A DNA stretch of 64,000 bases from Coniella vitis (Eukaryota; Ascomycota; Sordariomycetes; Diaporthales; Schizoparmaceae): contig WUJK01000003.1 in the NCBI GenBank assembly GCA_011317545.1, positions 744,001 to 808,000 of the forward strand, written 5' to 3'. The notes below the pieces were generated by a model. That model did no database searches. It had not been told where the DNA came from and saw only the letters and a program-made list of their open reading frames with translations. Below, piece after piece: positions 12,188-23,429 of the stretch (its first letter is position 1; the number at the start of each line of letters is the position of its first letter). The translations under genes and the position numbers were made by a program.

Positions 12188-13508
12188 TTTGCGGGCTGAT
12201 ACGAGTGAAGTGGGAGATTGAGAGCGTAGGCGGGAACCTGCTGCTGCTTTCGGGTCCTGGTTGTTGGGGGCGAAGGTATCGGTATAGAGCCAAAGAGTGT
12301 TGAGCCAAGATTGGTAGTGCCGAGAGTAATGGCGATGAAGGGGGAAGTTGAAGAAAGGCGAGCTCAGAGAGACCCCAACAAGGATGAGGCGCGCGTGGTC
12401 AAAGTGGGTCACCCAACTCCGAGCTACTGGACAACAAGCGCTGCAAGGAGAAAGGGCTGCAAGTGCGTGAATGGAAAGCAGAAACGCAAAGACCAAGCCG
12501 ATGCCACGCGACTAGACTTGTCTGGATGATTCTTGGGAGCAAACTCTAAAAGCCAACGGTCTCGGGCTATTGTTCTTATATTTCCGAGAATACCTCCAGT
12601 TCATCAGGGTGAGCATGGACCTGCCAAGTAGCTACGCTAGTCACCGTCGAGCGGCTTTTCTTGTCTTGTTTTGGGAGCATTGTAAATACTCTCATCATTC
12701 ACATGGTATGGTATGCTATTCAAGAAATAGGATCATCTTTGTGTGAAATTTGGTGCAAAGTCGATCTGGATCCTCCGATACTACGAAGAGATGAACAATA
12801 TGCAGAAGCTGATTGCTATAGAAACCAGAGCTCTCGCTCGCAAGTTAGCCAGCAAATAACGGCAACTCACCCTGGCTTCGCCTGCCTAAGATGTACCTGT
12901 ATCTGCTTGTTACAAGAGCTATACTTGATGTATATGTACTCAATATTCAGGACTGAGATTCCAACCTTTTGGCAAGACGTGGTATGGCTATGCTTGGTGA
13001 GTACTGTATGTGGTGAATGTGCATCTATCGCGGCAAAAGACTGGGCAGACTACAGATTACCCCGCCATGCTGTCCCTAACATCAAATGCTCGCTGAATTG
13101 ACCGACACAAAACCCCCACCACGTAGCTATGTCATCTGTGGCTGAATCTAGAGAATAGCCACACAGCAGCCACACTGACACAGGCGAAACACTGGGACCC
13201 CTAGGCCGACGCGGCTGTGGAGACGGCACGGAACATCTTTGAGGCCCGCGCTTAGTTCCCGTCTTGGCAAAGGGCCAACGTAATCGTTTCCTGGGGGTGC
13301 TAGCTGCAGTCGCGAGCTGTCCTTTGTACTCGCAGGTGGATGCAACCTTTAAAGACAGCAAGGTGGTGATTGTATGTTTTGGACAACCACAATCTGGTCA
13401 ATGATCAATTGATCTCGTCGGCCTCACCCTCCCTTTCTTCGTTTCTGCCTTGCCCGTGTTTTTCCTTGGGTTGCGCCATCAACAGCGCACCCCTCATCTT
13501 CTTTCAAC
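12188..13508. promoter_or_regulatory. Divergent promoter, hexokinase / OST1
   Basis: 1.3 kb between divergent start codons. Both ends carry pyrimidine-rich leaders in their own gene's direction (for OST1: CCTCACCCTCCCTTTCTTCG just before its ATG). No convincing ORF or repeat. Confidence 0.5.
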
Positions 13509-15114
13509 ATGCAGTTTGCGGTGCTGCTGCCGGCACTCTTGTCGTGCCTGCCTGTGCTTGCTGCCGCATCCTTCGACTCAATCCAGTCTTCTAAGATTGC
13601 ATTGCCTTCCACCTTCAAGCCGCCTCAGGTCTTCAAGAATGCCAATCTGGTCCACATCATCTCCCTTGAGAAGAACTATGTCAAGGAAACCATCAACACC
13701 AAGATCGAGAACATTGCGACCGATCCTCAGGATGAATACTACCTGCCGTTCAACGCGGACCAACTGTCCAGAGTGGGCGGTTTCGAAGTCAGGGACAAGA
13801 AGAACGCCGATGCAGGTCCCTTCTCAGTAGATGTAGTCGAGTTCGACCCGGACAGGTACGTTCACTTATGCGACGCAGTCCAAGTCATGCCCGGCGAAAC
13901 CTAACAAACATCCCCATGATAGTGACCTTCAGTACTATCGAATCAAGTTTCCACAGCCTCTCAAGGCGGGCGACGACCAGACCCTGTCCATTACCTACTA
14001 CATCACCGATGCTTACAGGCCTCTGCCTGCGTCTATCGCCCAAGATGAATCCCAGTTCCTCGTTCACAGCTTCTCGGTCTACTCCCCATCGGCCTACACG
14101 ACCTCGAAGCAAAAGACAGAAGTCCGGGCGCCCTCCGCCAACGTTCCCGACTACACCAGATTGCCTGGAAACGTCGACGTTTCGGAGTTCCCCGCCAAGT
14201 CTGGCTCCAAATTAACGTACGGTCCCTACGATGAGAAGCCTGCTGGCGCTGAAGAGATTGCGACACTTCGATTTGAGTTCAACAAGCCGGTTCTCCACGT
14301 TACTGAGCTGGAGCGTGACATTGAGGTCAGCCATTGGGGGGGCAACGTTGCCTTTGAAGAGCGATACACAATGTTCCACCGGGGCGCGAACCTGTCCTCC
14401 CTCTTCAGCCGTGTTAAGTGGCAGCAGTCGCAGTACTACAATCCCTCCACTTTTGCTCTCAAAGAGCTGAATTTCCCTCTCCCAGCGGGCAGCGCCGATG
14501 CATACTACTACGATGTCATTGGCAACATCTCGACCTCACATTTCCGCAATGGCAAGAACGAGGCTCTCCTGCAGACCAAGCCTCGCTACCCTATCTTTGG
14601 TGGCTGGAAGTACCCCTTCACCATCGGCTGGAATGCCGACGCCAAGAACTTCTTGCGCCGGGCTATTTCTGGAGAATACGTGCTCAACGTGCCCTTCCTT
14701 GAGGGCCCCAAGCAACCCGAAGGCGTGGAATATGAGAACATCGTGGTTCGCGTCATCTTGCCTGAAGGAGCCGAGTAAGTCCAGCCTATATTCCTGCTTA
14801 AGAAGGGCCGAATTCTAATGTAAATATGCAGAAATGTCAAGTACTACACAAAGATTCCCCGGTCGGCCATTACCAGCACTGATGTCGAAATCCACAAGAC
14901 ATACCTGGACACTGTCGGTCGCACTGCGCTAGTTATCAAGGCTCACAACTTGGTGGATGAGTTCCGTGACCGTGAGCTGATTGTGTCCTACGATGTTCCA
15001 TTCATTGCCAGCATTCGCAAGCCTTTGGTTATCTTTGGCAGCATGGTGGCTACCTTCATTGCGGCATACGTCATTGGCGGGGTTGAGTTGAAGATTGCAC
15101 CAAAGTCAAAGTAA
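13509..15114 (+). CDS. OST1: Oligosaccharyltransferase subunit 1 (ribophorin I)
   Basis: Subunit of the ER oligosaccharyltransferase complex that transfers the dolichol-linked glycan to nascent Asn residues. Exons 13509-13855, 13923-14774 and 14832-15114 (junction phases 2 and 2) give 493 residues. A signal peptide is clear (MQFAVLLPALLSCLPVLAA). The lumenal ribophorin domain carries HIISLEKNYVKETI, YYITDAYRPLP, EVSHWGGNVAFEERY and LKPRYPIFGGWK-like signatures (here QTKPRYPIFGGWKYPF). One C-terminal membrane helix (PLVIFGSMVATFIAAYVIGG) is followed by a short tail ending APKSK; the final K-x-K residues sit on the cytosolic side. The family has the same order and size. Divergent from hexokinase. 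Confidence 0.96.
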
Positions 15115-17628
15115 ATATGGAGAGACTTTGGTCTGATTAGTGCAGAAGAGAGTTAGGGCACGTTGGCGAGGAAGTCTTCGTTTTGCGTTTGTAATAATAC
15201 CCAGGGCCCGGGAAAGGCTACCAAAATTCGAGAAATGGCGTACCATATGAATCAGAACTGGTCGTCAACAAGATGACATCTGATCAATCCACTAAACGAG
15301 GGATGTTGGCTGGCCTTATACTGACTTTGCGATCGACTTCTTTGCATGCTGCCCTGGCCCCTACTGTGCAAATTCACCGAACGCCTCAATCTTCATGATG
15401 CTGACACGACTTGCAGATCTTGGCTGGTGCATCTTGGGAATTTCCAGCTAGCACAACGCAGCCGCAAGCACAAGCTCTTCAGACATGCCTCTAGCCGATC
15501 AACGTTATGGAGTCTGCCTCAACAGGTAGGTATTCTACTTTACAACTAAGGAGCAGGTCTCTTACGAAGCAGCATCGTCGTGACATGATATTCTCAGTGT
15601 CGGATGAAGCTGGGAGCGAGGCAGTGCTTTCTGTGGCCACTTTTTGCCCAGGTTGCGATCATTGCCATGTTTGCACGACCGGGGCTTCTTTGAATCAATG
15701 CATTTTGACTTGCATGCGCAGTCGAACCTGTAATCTGCAGCTGTAAGTGTTGGTCCATGGCATGCAGAGGGGATGTGCTCGGGTTGCAGGGGGCGTGATG
15801 CTGCAGTGATATTCAGCTATAGTTCTAGAAACGACATGCCCACGTCCAGATGTGTGAAAAAGCCAAGACCGGTGTGCCATGAGTAAAAAGTAGATCTACT
15901 CAGCCGTGAGTAGTTACATATAGTATACGCCGGCGCCTTGAATCTCCACAAGACACCTTTGCCATGGTCTTTTAACTTTCGTTTGGATTGACGTCCACGC
16001 CGCTTCTAGAGCCAAGTTCTTTCTCGCCCTCCCTTTTCTTTCTGCCATCGTGCATCCTTTATTCATTGTCGGTCTCTGTTCATTCTCAACCTTCGTCTTA
16101 GTAATATGCTTACCTCGGTAAGCCCACCGCCCCCATGATACCCTGCCTCACCTCTAACATCCCCCGTCTTGGAAGATGCACCCTCGTCGCAGCGGGCGGC
16201 ACAAGGGGCCTCTATAGAATGGCAGAGGCCAATTTCTTTGCACAAGCGACTTAGATTTATAGGAGCTTCAAGGGCTCTCTTTTTCCACATTCGGAATGCT
16301 GCTTGGGCCACCCCAGTTTCACATCTTCGACACATCGGTTGAATGAGCATGGAAAACCAGTCTTACTCGGATCCGAATTGGGAAGCTCAGTGTTTGCCGC
16401 AGCACGGCTTACATTACTTCAGTTCGCGCCCGGGGCCGACCAACGACGGAGGGCTATCTCTTTGTGTCTGGGAATGTGCTTCGTCCGTCTGAAGCCTGCT
16501 GAAGGCTCTTTTGCTAATCTTCCTGATGTTGACCAGTTATGCTCCTATCGCCTTGAGTCCTTGGCTGGGGAAGTGGAAACCCGAATCTGCATTAGTCGGC
16601 GTTGGATTTTGATTGCGCCTCGCAAGGAAGTCGGACGTTCCGGGCGGGCTGTGCTGCACAAGCAGCCAGGCATTCTGTTGTGGTGTCTTGTTCTCTCTTT
16701 GCAGCAATATGTTCTCCATTGTTGTGGGTGGTGGTGGCGTTTGCTTGATTCAAAAAGTATTCCTTTGTATCCGGCCCTCCTTCTACCAACCGCAAGCCCA
16801 GGCCAAACGTGGTACGCCTGGCCTCTTCGCTCATCCAGTCTCATTCCTCGAGCACGATGGGCTCGCCGAAGGGTGTTTCTCAGCCTCCTTTGATTTGTTT
16901 GTTTGCGTATCATAATCGTCATCTCATTAAACCGGCCGAGGCTGCCCAAGCACGCTGAGTCTGCACCAGGTTGACACCCACGAAAACAAGCCCTTTGGGG
17001 CTGAGGAATGCGCGAGCCGAAATGCCAGTTTGGCATTGATTCACTACACATACCGGAGCCGGCGCCAGATGACAAAACAAGAAGCCCAGTTGCCTTCATC
17101 TGAAGTGAAGTTCATGTGATACGGATGCCTCCTGCGTGGGGTTCTTCCGATGTTTGTATGCGGTGCCGACGATCTTCAGCCCTTCCTACACTGGCAGGCT
17201 GGCAAGGGATTGACCAGTAGATTCGACCTCCCCCGGGCTATATGATAAAGGCTGTGATATCCATCCCAGATTTCATACCGCTTCAGTTGGCTGGAACGTT
17301 CTCAAAGGATCCTTTGCTAGATATGTTTCGTGTCTCATTACGTCCAAATCCTGTGGGCCGGAGCCGGGCGTCATTCCTGAGCAAAACGCATGCAGCAACA
17401 TGGCTCGCTTGGGCAGGGCGCACCAGAGACTGCAAATCAGACAACATCAACAAGCCGGCACACATGACGATCAACCTCATCTTCCAACAATCAAAAGTCG
17501 ACGCTTCGTCGGGGACATCTTCGGGCTCCAAGGCAGTGACAGTACGTCCACATTCTGTAACTATTCTGGACTTTGCAAATATTGACTGAATATCCAAAGG
17601 CAACGACAACCACAAGGACTTATTTAAC
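15115..17628. other. Long intergenic / possible 5' exons of the next gene
   Basis: 2.5 kb without a secure gene. From 15960 to 16105 the DNA looks like a promoter and leader (CT-rich runs such as TCTTTCTCGCCCTCCCTTTT) ending in an ATG at 16106 followed after four codons by a GTAAGC donor (16118), so a transcript on + may start here. A frame open from 17214 to 17541 can splice (GTACGT at 17542, AAAG ending 17599) in the right phase into the gene at 17629. It contains several Cys (KGCDIH, YVSCL, KSCGPE, NACSN), which would suit an extracellular domain, but no signal peptide can be tied to it with confidence. Confidence 0.4.
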
Positions 17629-17649
17629 ATGTCCATAGCTTCGGCAACC

Positions 17650-17681
<32 letters not shown>

Positions 17682-18991
17682 AACAACAACAACAAGTACT
17701 TCCAAGAGGTCAACATCCACATCACGATCGACTAGCGTTGCCTCCGAAACAGGTGCTTCGGCCACAGCCACCTCCTCCCTAATCATCACATCAACTTTGT
17801 CAACTCAGCAAACAAGTGCTTCCTCTGAACTTCCAAGAAGCACTGTGACTGCCATCCTGAACATTGGAGCCAACTCTCCCTTAGACACCAGCTCCATAAT
17901 CAGAACTCCGATATCTTCACCCATTCACTCACAATCAACATCATCATATCCTGCTTTCTCTTCTTCTTCTTCTTCTCCTTCCACTCCAAAAATGACGGCA
18001 GGTCTTTCAGAGGCTGCACAGATTGGCATCGTAGGTAAGCTGCTCACACAATATACTCTTAAAATCTTCATTCACTTGCGCCTTGGGCTACCCACTCACA
18101 CGCACACTCACAGTCGCCGTGACGGCCGTGACTATCCTTATGATAGGGGCAGCCACACTCCTCTTCTTGCGCCGTCACCTCCAACGCCGCAACTCTCGCG
18201 GCGCCAACCCATCCACAACCCCTAGAACATCCTTCACCCCGAGCGTCGTCTCACGGCGGCTTCGCAGGTTCCGCCCCGAGCGCACCTCCGGCTTCCGCAT
18301 GAAGGGCTTCGGCATCCTGCCCGAGGACTCGTCCGAAACCCACTTCAAGACTGGTGGCGCCTCTCACGGCAGCTTTGCCGCCCACCGTCACCACCTGTCT
18401 GGATCCTTGCGTGGTGGTCGTGGTTTCTCCTGGCGCGACTTGACAACTTCGACGACGACGCCAACGCCGCCGGCACCAGTCGCCTTTGCGACACGGTCGT
18501 CTCGTCGGGGTTCTCTCTTCCGCACCTCACAAGCCTCGACCAACTCTGGCTTTGTGGGCTCCATGGCCGCGCCACGGCGCCACGACTCCCACGACTCGAC
18601 GGACCTGTTTGCGACGCGGCTGTCGCCGCCGCCTGCTTTTCTCAAGCCTGGGGCGAAGAGAAGGAGCAGTCACGGCGGGGCAATCTCACCTGTGGATAGA
18701 CGAGATATGCTGACCTTGTCAGGCCAAAGCTTTGAGACTGTTGGGATGCTGATCGAGGAGTTACTCGAGGAAACCTCGTCGCTAGGATATCATGGACGGC
18801 AAGAACAGGTGCAGCGGCGGGCCACTGTTGATGAAGGCAAGGCTGAGGACTATGTCCCGAGAAGTGGCTCTCACCTCCATCTCAGCGCGTTTCCGGATAA
18901 GACGTCACCGTCTTCCTTCTGGTTCTCGGATACGAAATCTGAAGTTGGGGAGGGATTGGAGGACGAGGAACAATTGGTTCCAAGGAAATAA
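17629..18991 (+). CDS. Ser/Thr-rich single-pass membrane protein, 5' end uncertain
   Basis: Resembles fungal cell-wall-stress-sensor-like (Mid2/Wsc-type) proteins in layout, not in any diagnostic domain. Exons 17629-18034 and 18114-18991 (donor GTAAGC, acceptor ACAG, phase 1) give 427 residues. The N-terminal about 130 residues are Thr/Ser-rich, with a run of about 16 Thr coded by an ACG/ACA repeat, and would be heavily O-mannosylated if secreted. A single membrane helix spans the splice (GIVVAVTAVTILMIGAATLLF) and is followed by RRHLQRR, consistent with a cytosolic C-terminal tail of about 260 basic, Ser-rich residues. No signal peptide follows the ATG at 17629, so upstream exons are likely; an in-phase junction to an open frame at 17214-17541 exists. 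Confidence 0.65.
17650..17695 (+). repeat. ACG/ACA trinucleotide repeat coding poly-Thr
   Basis: About ten CGA units followed by about five CAA units (ACG then ACA codons in frame) inside the extracellular part of the membrane protein gene. Such repeats change length easily, so isolates may differ in the Thr run. Confidence 0.9.
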
Positions 18992-19415
18992 GAGAGACAG
19001 AAAGACAAAGTGCCGGTCACATATAATCATACATATATACAGAGATACCCAGGTATGGAGAGAAAGGAAACGAATACAAGATGATGTTAATCATGACAGA
19101 AAAGAGATTGGATGAGATAACAGAGCTAGAAGCCCAACACTCCTTCAGCCCAGCTGAACAACCCAAAAGCCAAGACGCAGTGTGATACACGACCAACCAC
19201 AAGATAGATATTCAAGCCACACATGATAGTGCCCAGCCTGCAAGCGAGGGCTTCGGTGCTAGCCGCGTTAAGGTACGCCCTCCTTTTCATTTCTGACCAT
19301 GAGGGCCAGAGTGAGTGAGGGAATTTCTAACGTCTCCAAGCATGTTGAGCAATGAGACGTTTTGCCAGGTCCTTCTGACCATTATACTCGAACCCTTTTT
19401 GACATTGTAGCTGAT
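18992..19415. other. Intergenic, no gene seen
   Basis: 424 bases between two + genes. The first part (19015-19100) is A/T-rich with ATACATATATAC, fitting 3' end formation. The rest is presumably the HET gene promoter. Confidence 0.5.
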
Positions 19416-21415
19416 ATGGCTTTATACACACCGCTATCACCCTCACGACGTGAGATTCGTCTCGTGCGTCTCCTCCATCTTCCCAAAGACACGGCCAAGC
19501 AGGACAAGACGCCCACGACGCCTATTACTCTAGACTGCGAACTCAGCATTCACAAACTCATGAACCAAGAATGCCACTCAGAGTACACCGCGCTATCATA
19601 TGTCTGGGGTCTCCCGGCTTCGTCCGAGTCGAGCAACAACGCCAGCGTGATCGTCCTTAACGGCCAAACTTTGCCGCTCCAGTCCAACCTGTTATCCGCT
19701 CTTCAATCCTTCTGGGATCGCAACGATGGTGGATACATATGGGCTGATGCGCTGTGCATCAATCAGAGCGACCCCGCCGAGAAAAAGGTCCAAGTTGCGC
19801 TCATGGGGGATATCTATCGCCTGGCGAGGAAGACGATAATATGGCTCGGGGAGGCTGAGGGAGATAGTGATCTTGCCATGGATGCCATTGCCAGCATCCA
19901 GCTTAGTGATATGGAGGGGGTGGAGTTTGAACATAGAAGGCGGGAGTGGGAGGCTATTCGAGCTGTTCTTCAGCGACCATGGTGTGAGTCCTACTCCTCT
20001 CCTATGGCCGCTATTATGACCAGATATTGCCGCCAGATGAATACAGTCATGATGGTGAAGATATGCAAAACCGACTGACGCGCCTTTCTTTCTTTCAAGG
20101 GACTCGGGTATGGGTAGTTCAGGAGGCATACCTATCCAAGAATCCAATTGCTCGGTGCGGCAGCAAAGACGTGGCATTTGAATGTTTTGTAAGGCTCAAG
20201 CATCATTACGAGACATCGTACTGGAGGAATCAGAGCAAATGGCAACAATACCCGCTCTTCCAGAATGTCCCATACACTTCGTGCCTCTCCAATTGGGATA
20301 TTGCCAAAAATGAGATTGCACGAGGAGGATCTTCACCCTTTTCCTGGATCGCAAGTTCCACGTGGGCATTGCAGTGCACTGAGCCCCGGGACAGGATTTA
20401 TGGCATCCTGGGACTGTGTACCGCAGAGGACCGAGAGGCGATCCCGGCTGACTATAGTGATGAGCGAAAGCTTCGAGACGTCATTATTGACGTGGTCCTG
20501 CGGTCTATCAAGACGAGCGGTCTTGTGTTTCTGAGCCTCGTGGGACCAGAGGAGCACAAAGATGAGGGGCTGCATTTACCGACGTGGGTCCCGGATTTGA
20601 CCCGAGTGGACAAGACGCAGCATCTCACCAACGTCGCGGAGGAGCGGCACATCTTCAAGGCTTTTCTGGATCCCCAGGATCCAGTGTGGACAAGACTGTT
20701 CCAGAATTCCTCAATTCCTCAATCAGCATGGGACTTGGTGTCAAACTTTGACCGGTCAAGAGAAGTCTTTCTGATATATGGCTGCTTATGCGATATCATC
20801 ACATATGCAGATGCAACTCCCTTTGTCCCAGAAAACCAGGGGTATGATGTTGAGGAAGCCTTGCGGGCTAAAGCTGAGCGTTGGCGTGCTACGATCGAAG
20901 CTTTTCGGAAGTGGGAGCCTCTTGCTCTTGACAGCCCGGCCGATATTCCCGACATATACTCGGGTCTGCCAGGAGGAAGAAGCGAGGCTTTTTGGCGAAC
21001 GCTAAGCTGCGACAGCCAGATACTAGGGGAGCGCCCTCTACCCTCGAATTTCGGCGAGCGTTTCGAGGCTCTCATGGGACGCCGCCCAAGTCCCGACCCC
21101 GACGCGCAGACGGTAAGGGAGCCGATGAAGGACGAGTGGATCAGACAGTTTGCTGTGCCTGCGGTAGCCAAGTGCGTGAACAAGTCCTTTGTCTTGACCT
21201 GTCAAGGACGCATGGGCCTCGCCATCCGAGGGGCTCGCCAGGGCGACATTATCGCGATAGCGCGCGGAGGCCAGGTGCCGTATGTGCTTCGGCGACGGGA
21301 GGACTGGGGTTTTAGCTTCGTGGGCGAGGCGTATCTTCATGGCGTAATGGATGGTGAAGCCGTTGCGGACGCTGCCGAGCGCAACTTTTGCACCGTCATG
21401 TTCCACCTGCGATGA
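19416..21415 (+). CDS. HET-domain (heterokaryon incompatibility) protein
   Basis: HET domains act in fungal allorecognition and trigger cell death after incompatible fusion; most genomic copies have no known partner. Exons 19416-19983 and 20100-21415 (donor GTGAGT after phase 1, acceptor TCAAG) give 627 residues and restore the motif RPWWTRVWVVQE exactly at the junction. Other signatures in order: YTALSYVWG (57-65), LNGQTLPLQSNLLSAL, YIWADALCINQSDPAEK, MGDIYRLARKTIIWLGEA. The C-terminal half follows the common HET layout (STWALQCTEPRDRIYGILGL, LPTWVPDLT) and has no NACHT, WD or lipase domain. The frame starts at the ATG at 19416; an upstream in-frame TTG is not used. The gene looks intact, and no prion-like or partner gene is recognisable beside it. 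Confidence 0.9.
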
Positions 21416-21841
21416 AGGTTTTGATAGTTGCTGCTGATCACATGCAGATGGCGTTAGCAGAACGTTGCCATAGTAAGGCGGGAGGGAATGACCATGCAGC
21501 CAGCTCCTGCTCGTACTATGTAGGGAAACAAGCAGTTTCTTTTTGTCTGGGCATCTCCATGACGACGGCTCACCGTTCCCGGCGGGGCCAAGATTTCAGA
21601 GTCGTCCACGCAGATATGCAGCAGCTCCAACGGAGTTTCCGGTGGTTTAGCGCTCACTCTACTCTTGTAGCCAAACTTTGCTTTGCCTGCCATCCGGTTG
21701 GAGGCTTGTAGCGGTTGGACATATTCTGCAGCACGCATGGAACCACCTTGCAGGCTGGAACTTTACCCAAAAACGTGATGAGGCTTGGGGTTGAGAGTTG
21801 GCAGACAAGACTTGCGTGCTGTCCAATCCGGTTGCTGCTGA
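21416..21841. other. Intergenic upstream of the small MCFG gene
   Basis: No gene seen. Short frames here lack codon-like structure. Probably upstream promoter DNA of the gene beginning at 22107. Confidence 0.45.
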
Positions 21842-21854
21842 TATATATATAAAT
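21842..21854 (+). promoter_or_regulatory. Strong TATA box
   Basis: TATATATATAAAT stands alone in a GC-balanced region about 250 bp before the ATG of the small MCFG gene. The interval after it (from about 21880) is rich in CAA and CCA words (ACAAACAATCACTGCC, ACAACCACCCCAACAGC), as in leaders of abundant fungal mRNAs. This predicts a transcription start near 21875-21885 and a leader of about 230 nt. Confidence 0.5.
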
Positions 21855-22106
21855 CCTCCGGCCTGGCCCGCCTTGGTCATACAGCTGGCTACGGCTAGAA
21901 GTCAAGCCTCGTCTGCTCACCCTCAAACCCAAAGCTTTGTCTCAAGACATCATCCTCTTCGGATTTATCTCCCAAGTACAAACAATCACTGCCAACAGTC
22001 AGCAGCCTCCTCTTGGGGTCATTCAAAATCAACAGCCACCGACCCGTCCGCTCGACACAGACAACCACCCCAACAGCAGCATTCCAGCCATCGTTTCCAG
22101 CCCACC

Positions 22107-22292
22107 ATGTGCTTTGGACTCGGCGCAAGAAGACCCTACTATTACCACGAAGAAGTCATCCCCGTTCGTGCAGTGCGGCGCCCCGTTATTGTGCAGCCTG
22201 TTCCTGTTCGCGTTGGCCGCGGCCCTGGCTTCGGCCCTGGGCCACGGCGCGGCGGACCATCGTACTCACGATCGCCCAGAAGATACAGATAG
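22107..22292 (+). CDS. 61-residue Arg/Pro/Gly-rich small protein
   Basis: Function unknown. The ATG at 22107 is in good context (CCCACCATGT). The protein begins MCFGLGARRPYYYHEE, continues with a Val/Pro/Arg stretch (VRAVRRPVIVQPVPVRVGR) and ends in a Gly/Pro/Arg/Ser tail (GPGPRRGGPSYSRSPRRYR). It is strongly basic, has a single Cys and no signal peptide or helix-forming core, so it is probably disordered. Short proteins starting MCFG are, as I recall, widespread in filamentous ascomycetes, but I know no function. The strong TATA box and CAA-rich leader suggest a high or inducible transcript level. Overlapping longer frames on both strands are shadows. Confidence 0.6.
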   Translation: MCFGLGARRPYYYHEEVIPVRAVRRPVIVQPVPVRVGRGPGFGPGPRRGGPSYSRSPRRYR

Positions 22293-23429
22293 TGCTGGGG
22301 AACAAGAACATGGGCGGGGACACGCCAAAATACCCATAAGGCAAACACTCCACGGCTCTGGCGCCCGGATATGGACAAGAGAATTCAGAAGAATGGTGTC
22401 GCTGTTGATAGAGACGTCGGTCGAGAAGACGGATGCCACACCCCATCAACGTCGTCCAGGATGGTGATCCATGGTCGACACTTGAGCTGGGCAAGAATTG
22501 CGTGGAATATTGGAACGCAAGATGTACTATCGCTCAGCCTTGGACCGTGATGGGGGGAGAGGAGGGGAGTGGGCTGCCATCACACGACCCTTTCGCAGCT
22601 GAAAGATCCCTGCTTTGACGGTGTTGACGTCATGGCGTTGTCGAGAGGAGGGTCTCGGCAGTTGACGAGTTTCGTGCTTGTATTTTCTCTTTCCATATTA
22701 TGTACTATGGTAGTACTGTCCCGTATACAATTATGCGCCCATCCGTGGCTGAAGACTCCTGTCTAAGCCTGCCATGACACCAGCCTGGACCCCATTGTCC
22801 AATTGTTCGTTCTATCGCAAGTACTGTAGTATACTGCGCCTGATGTGCGCCAAAAGTGAGCCAAGACATGGGCGTCAACGATGACGGGATGCGGAAATGC
22901 TATGTCTAGAATGCCGCCAATCCATATTAGTTTCTTCAGCTCTTCTGACGCCCTTTACGCGTCAATGGGTCTTTGCGAAACCTCTGGTCTTCTGCTCTCT
23001 TCAGTGTGAGCTAGTTCTTTGTTAATGTTCGTAATTATTGGACGGCCATCGATCGCGCCTTCTACACTCATACACAGCACTCATCGCACTTGCCATTCTG
23101 GTCTCTCGCAACCTAGGGGCCAGATTCCACAGTCCACAGATAGTCAACAGAGAAGGCACGGCCTGTAAGAGAAACGAACAGGAGCAAGAAACATATACCC
23201 AAACAGACAGGCCTAGGACTCTTGTTTACAAACCCAACATGTCAGTACCATCTTCACTACATCCACTTGCGATACCTCAAAAACACCGAAAGTCTACCTC
23301 TTGAGATCTGCCTTTGGGATCATATATCCGGTCAAAATGCTCTCCTGGTCTCGCAGGAGCTCATACCAATGCTCCGAGGGGTCTGCCAGACTGTCTGATC
23401 AAGGAAACACAAAGTCAGGAGCATATACC
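22293..23429. other. Intergenic and probable Pil1-like leader
   Basis: 1.1 kb with no gene seen. The part from about 23150 to 23429 is A/C-rich and is the likely 5' leader of the eisosome gene. No repeats. Confidence 0.5.

Noticed and set aside
16545..17099. 184-codon minus-strand frame
   Set aside because: Located in the intergenic region after OST1; Arg/Gly/Cys-rich mixture with no motif and no splice support.
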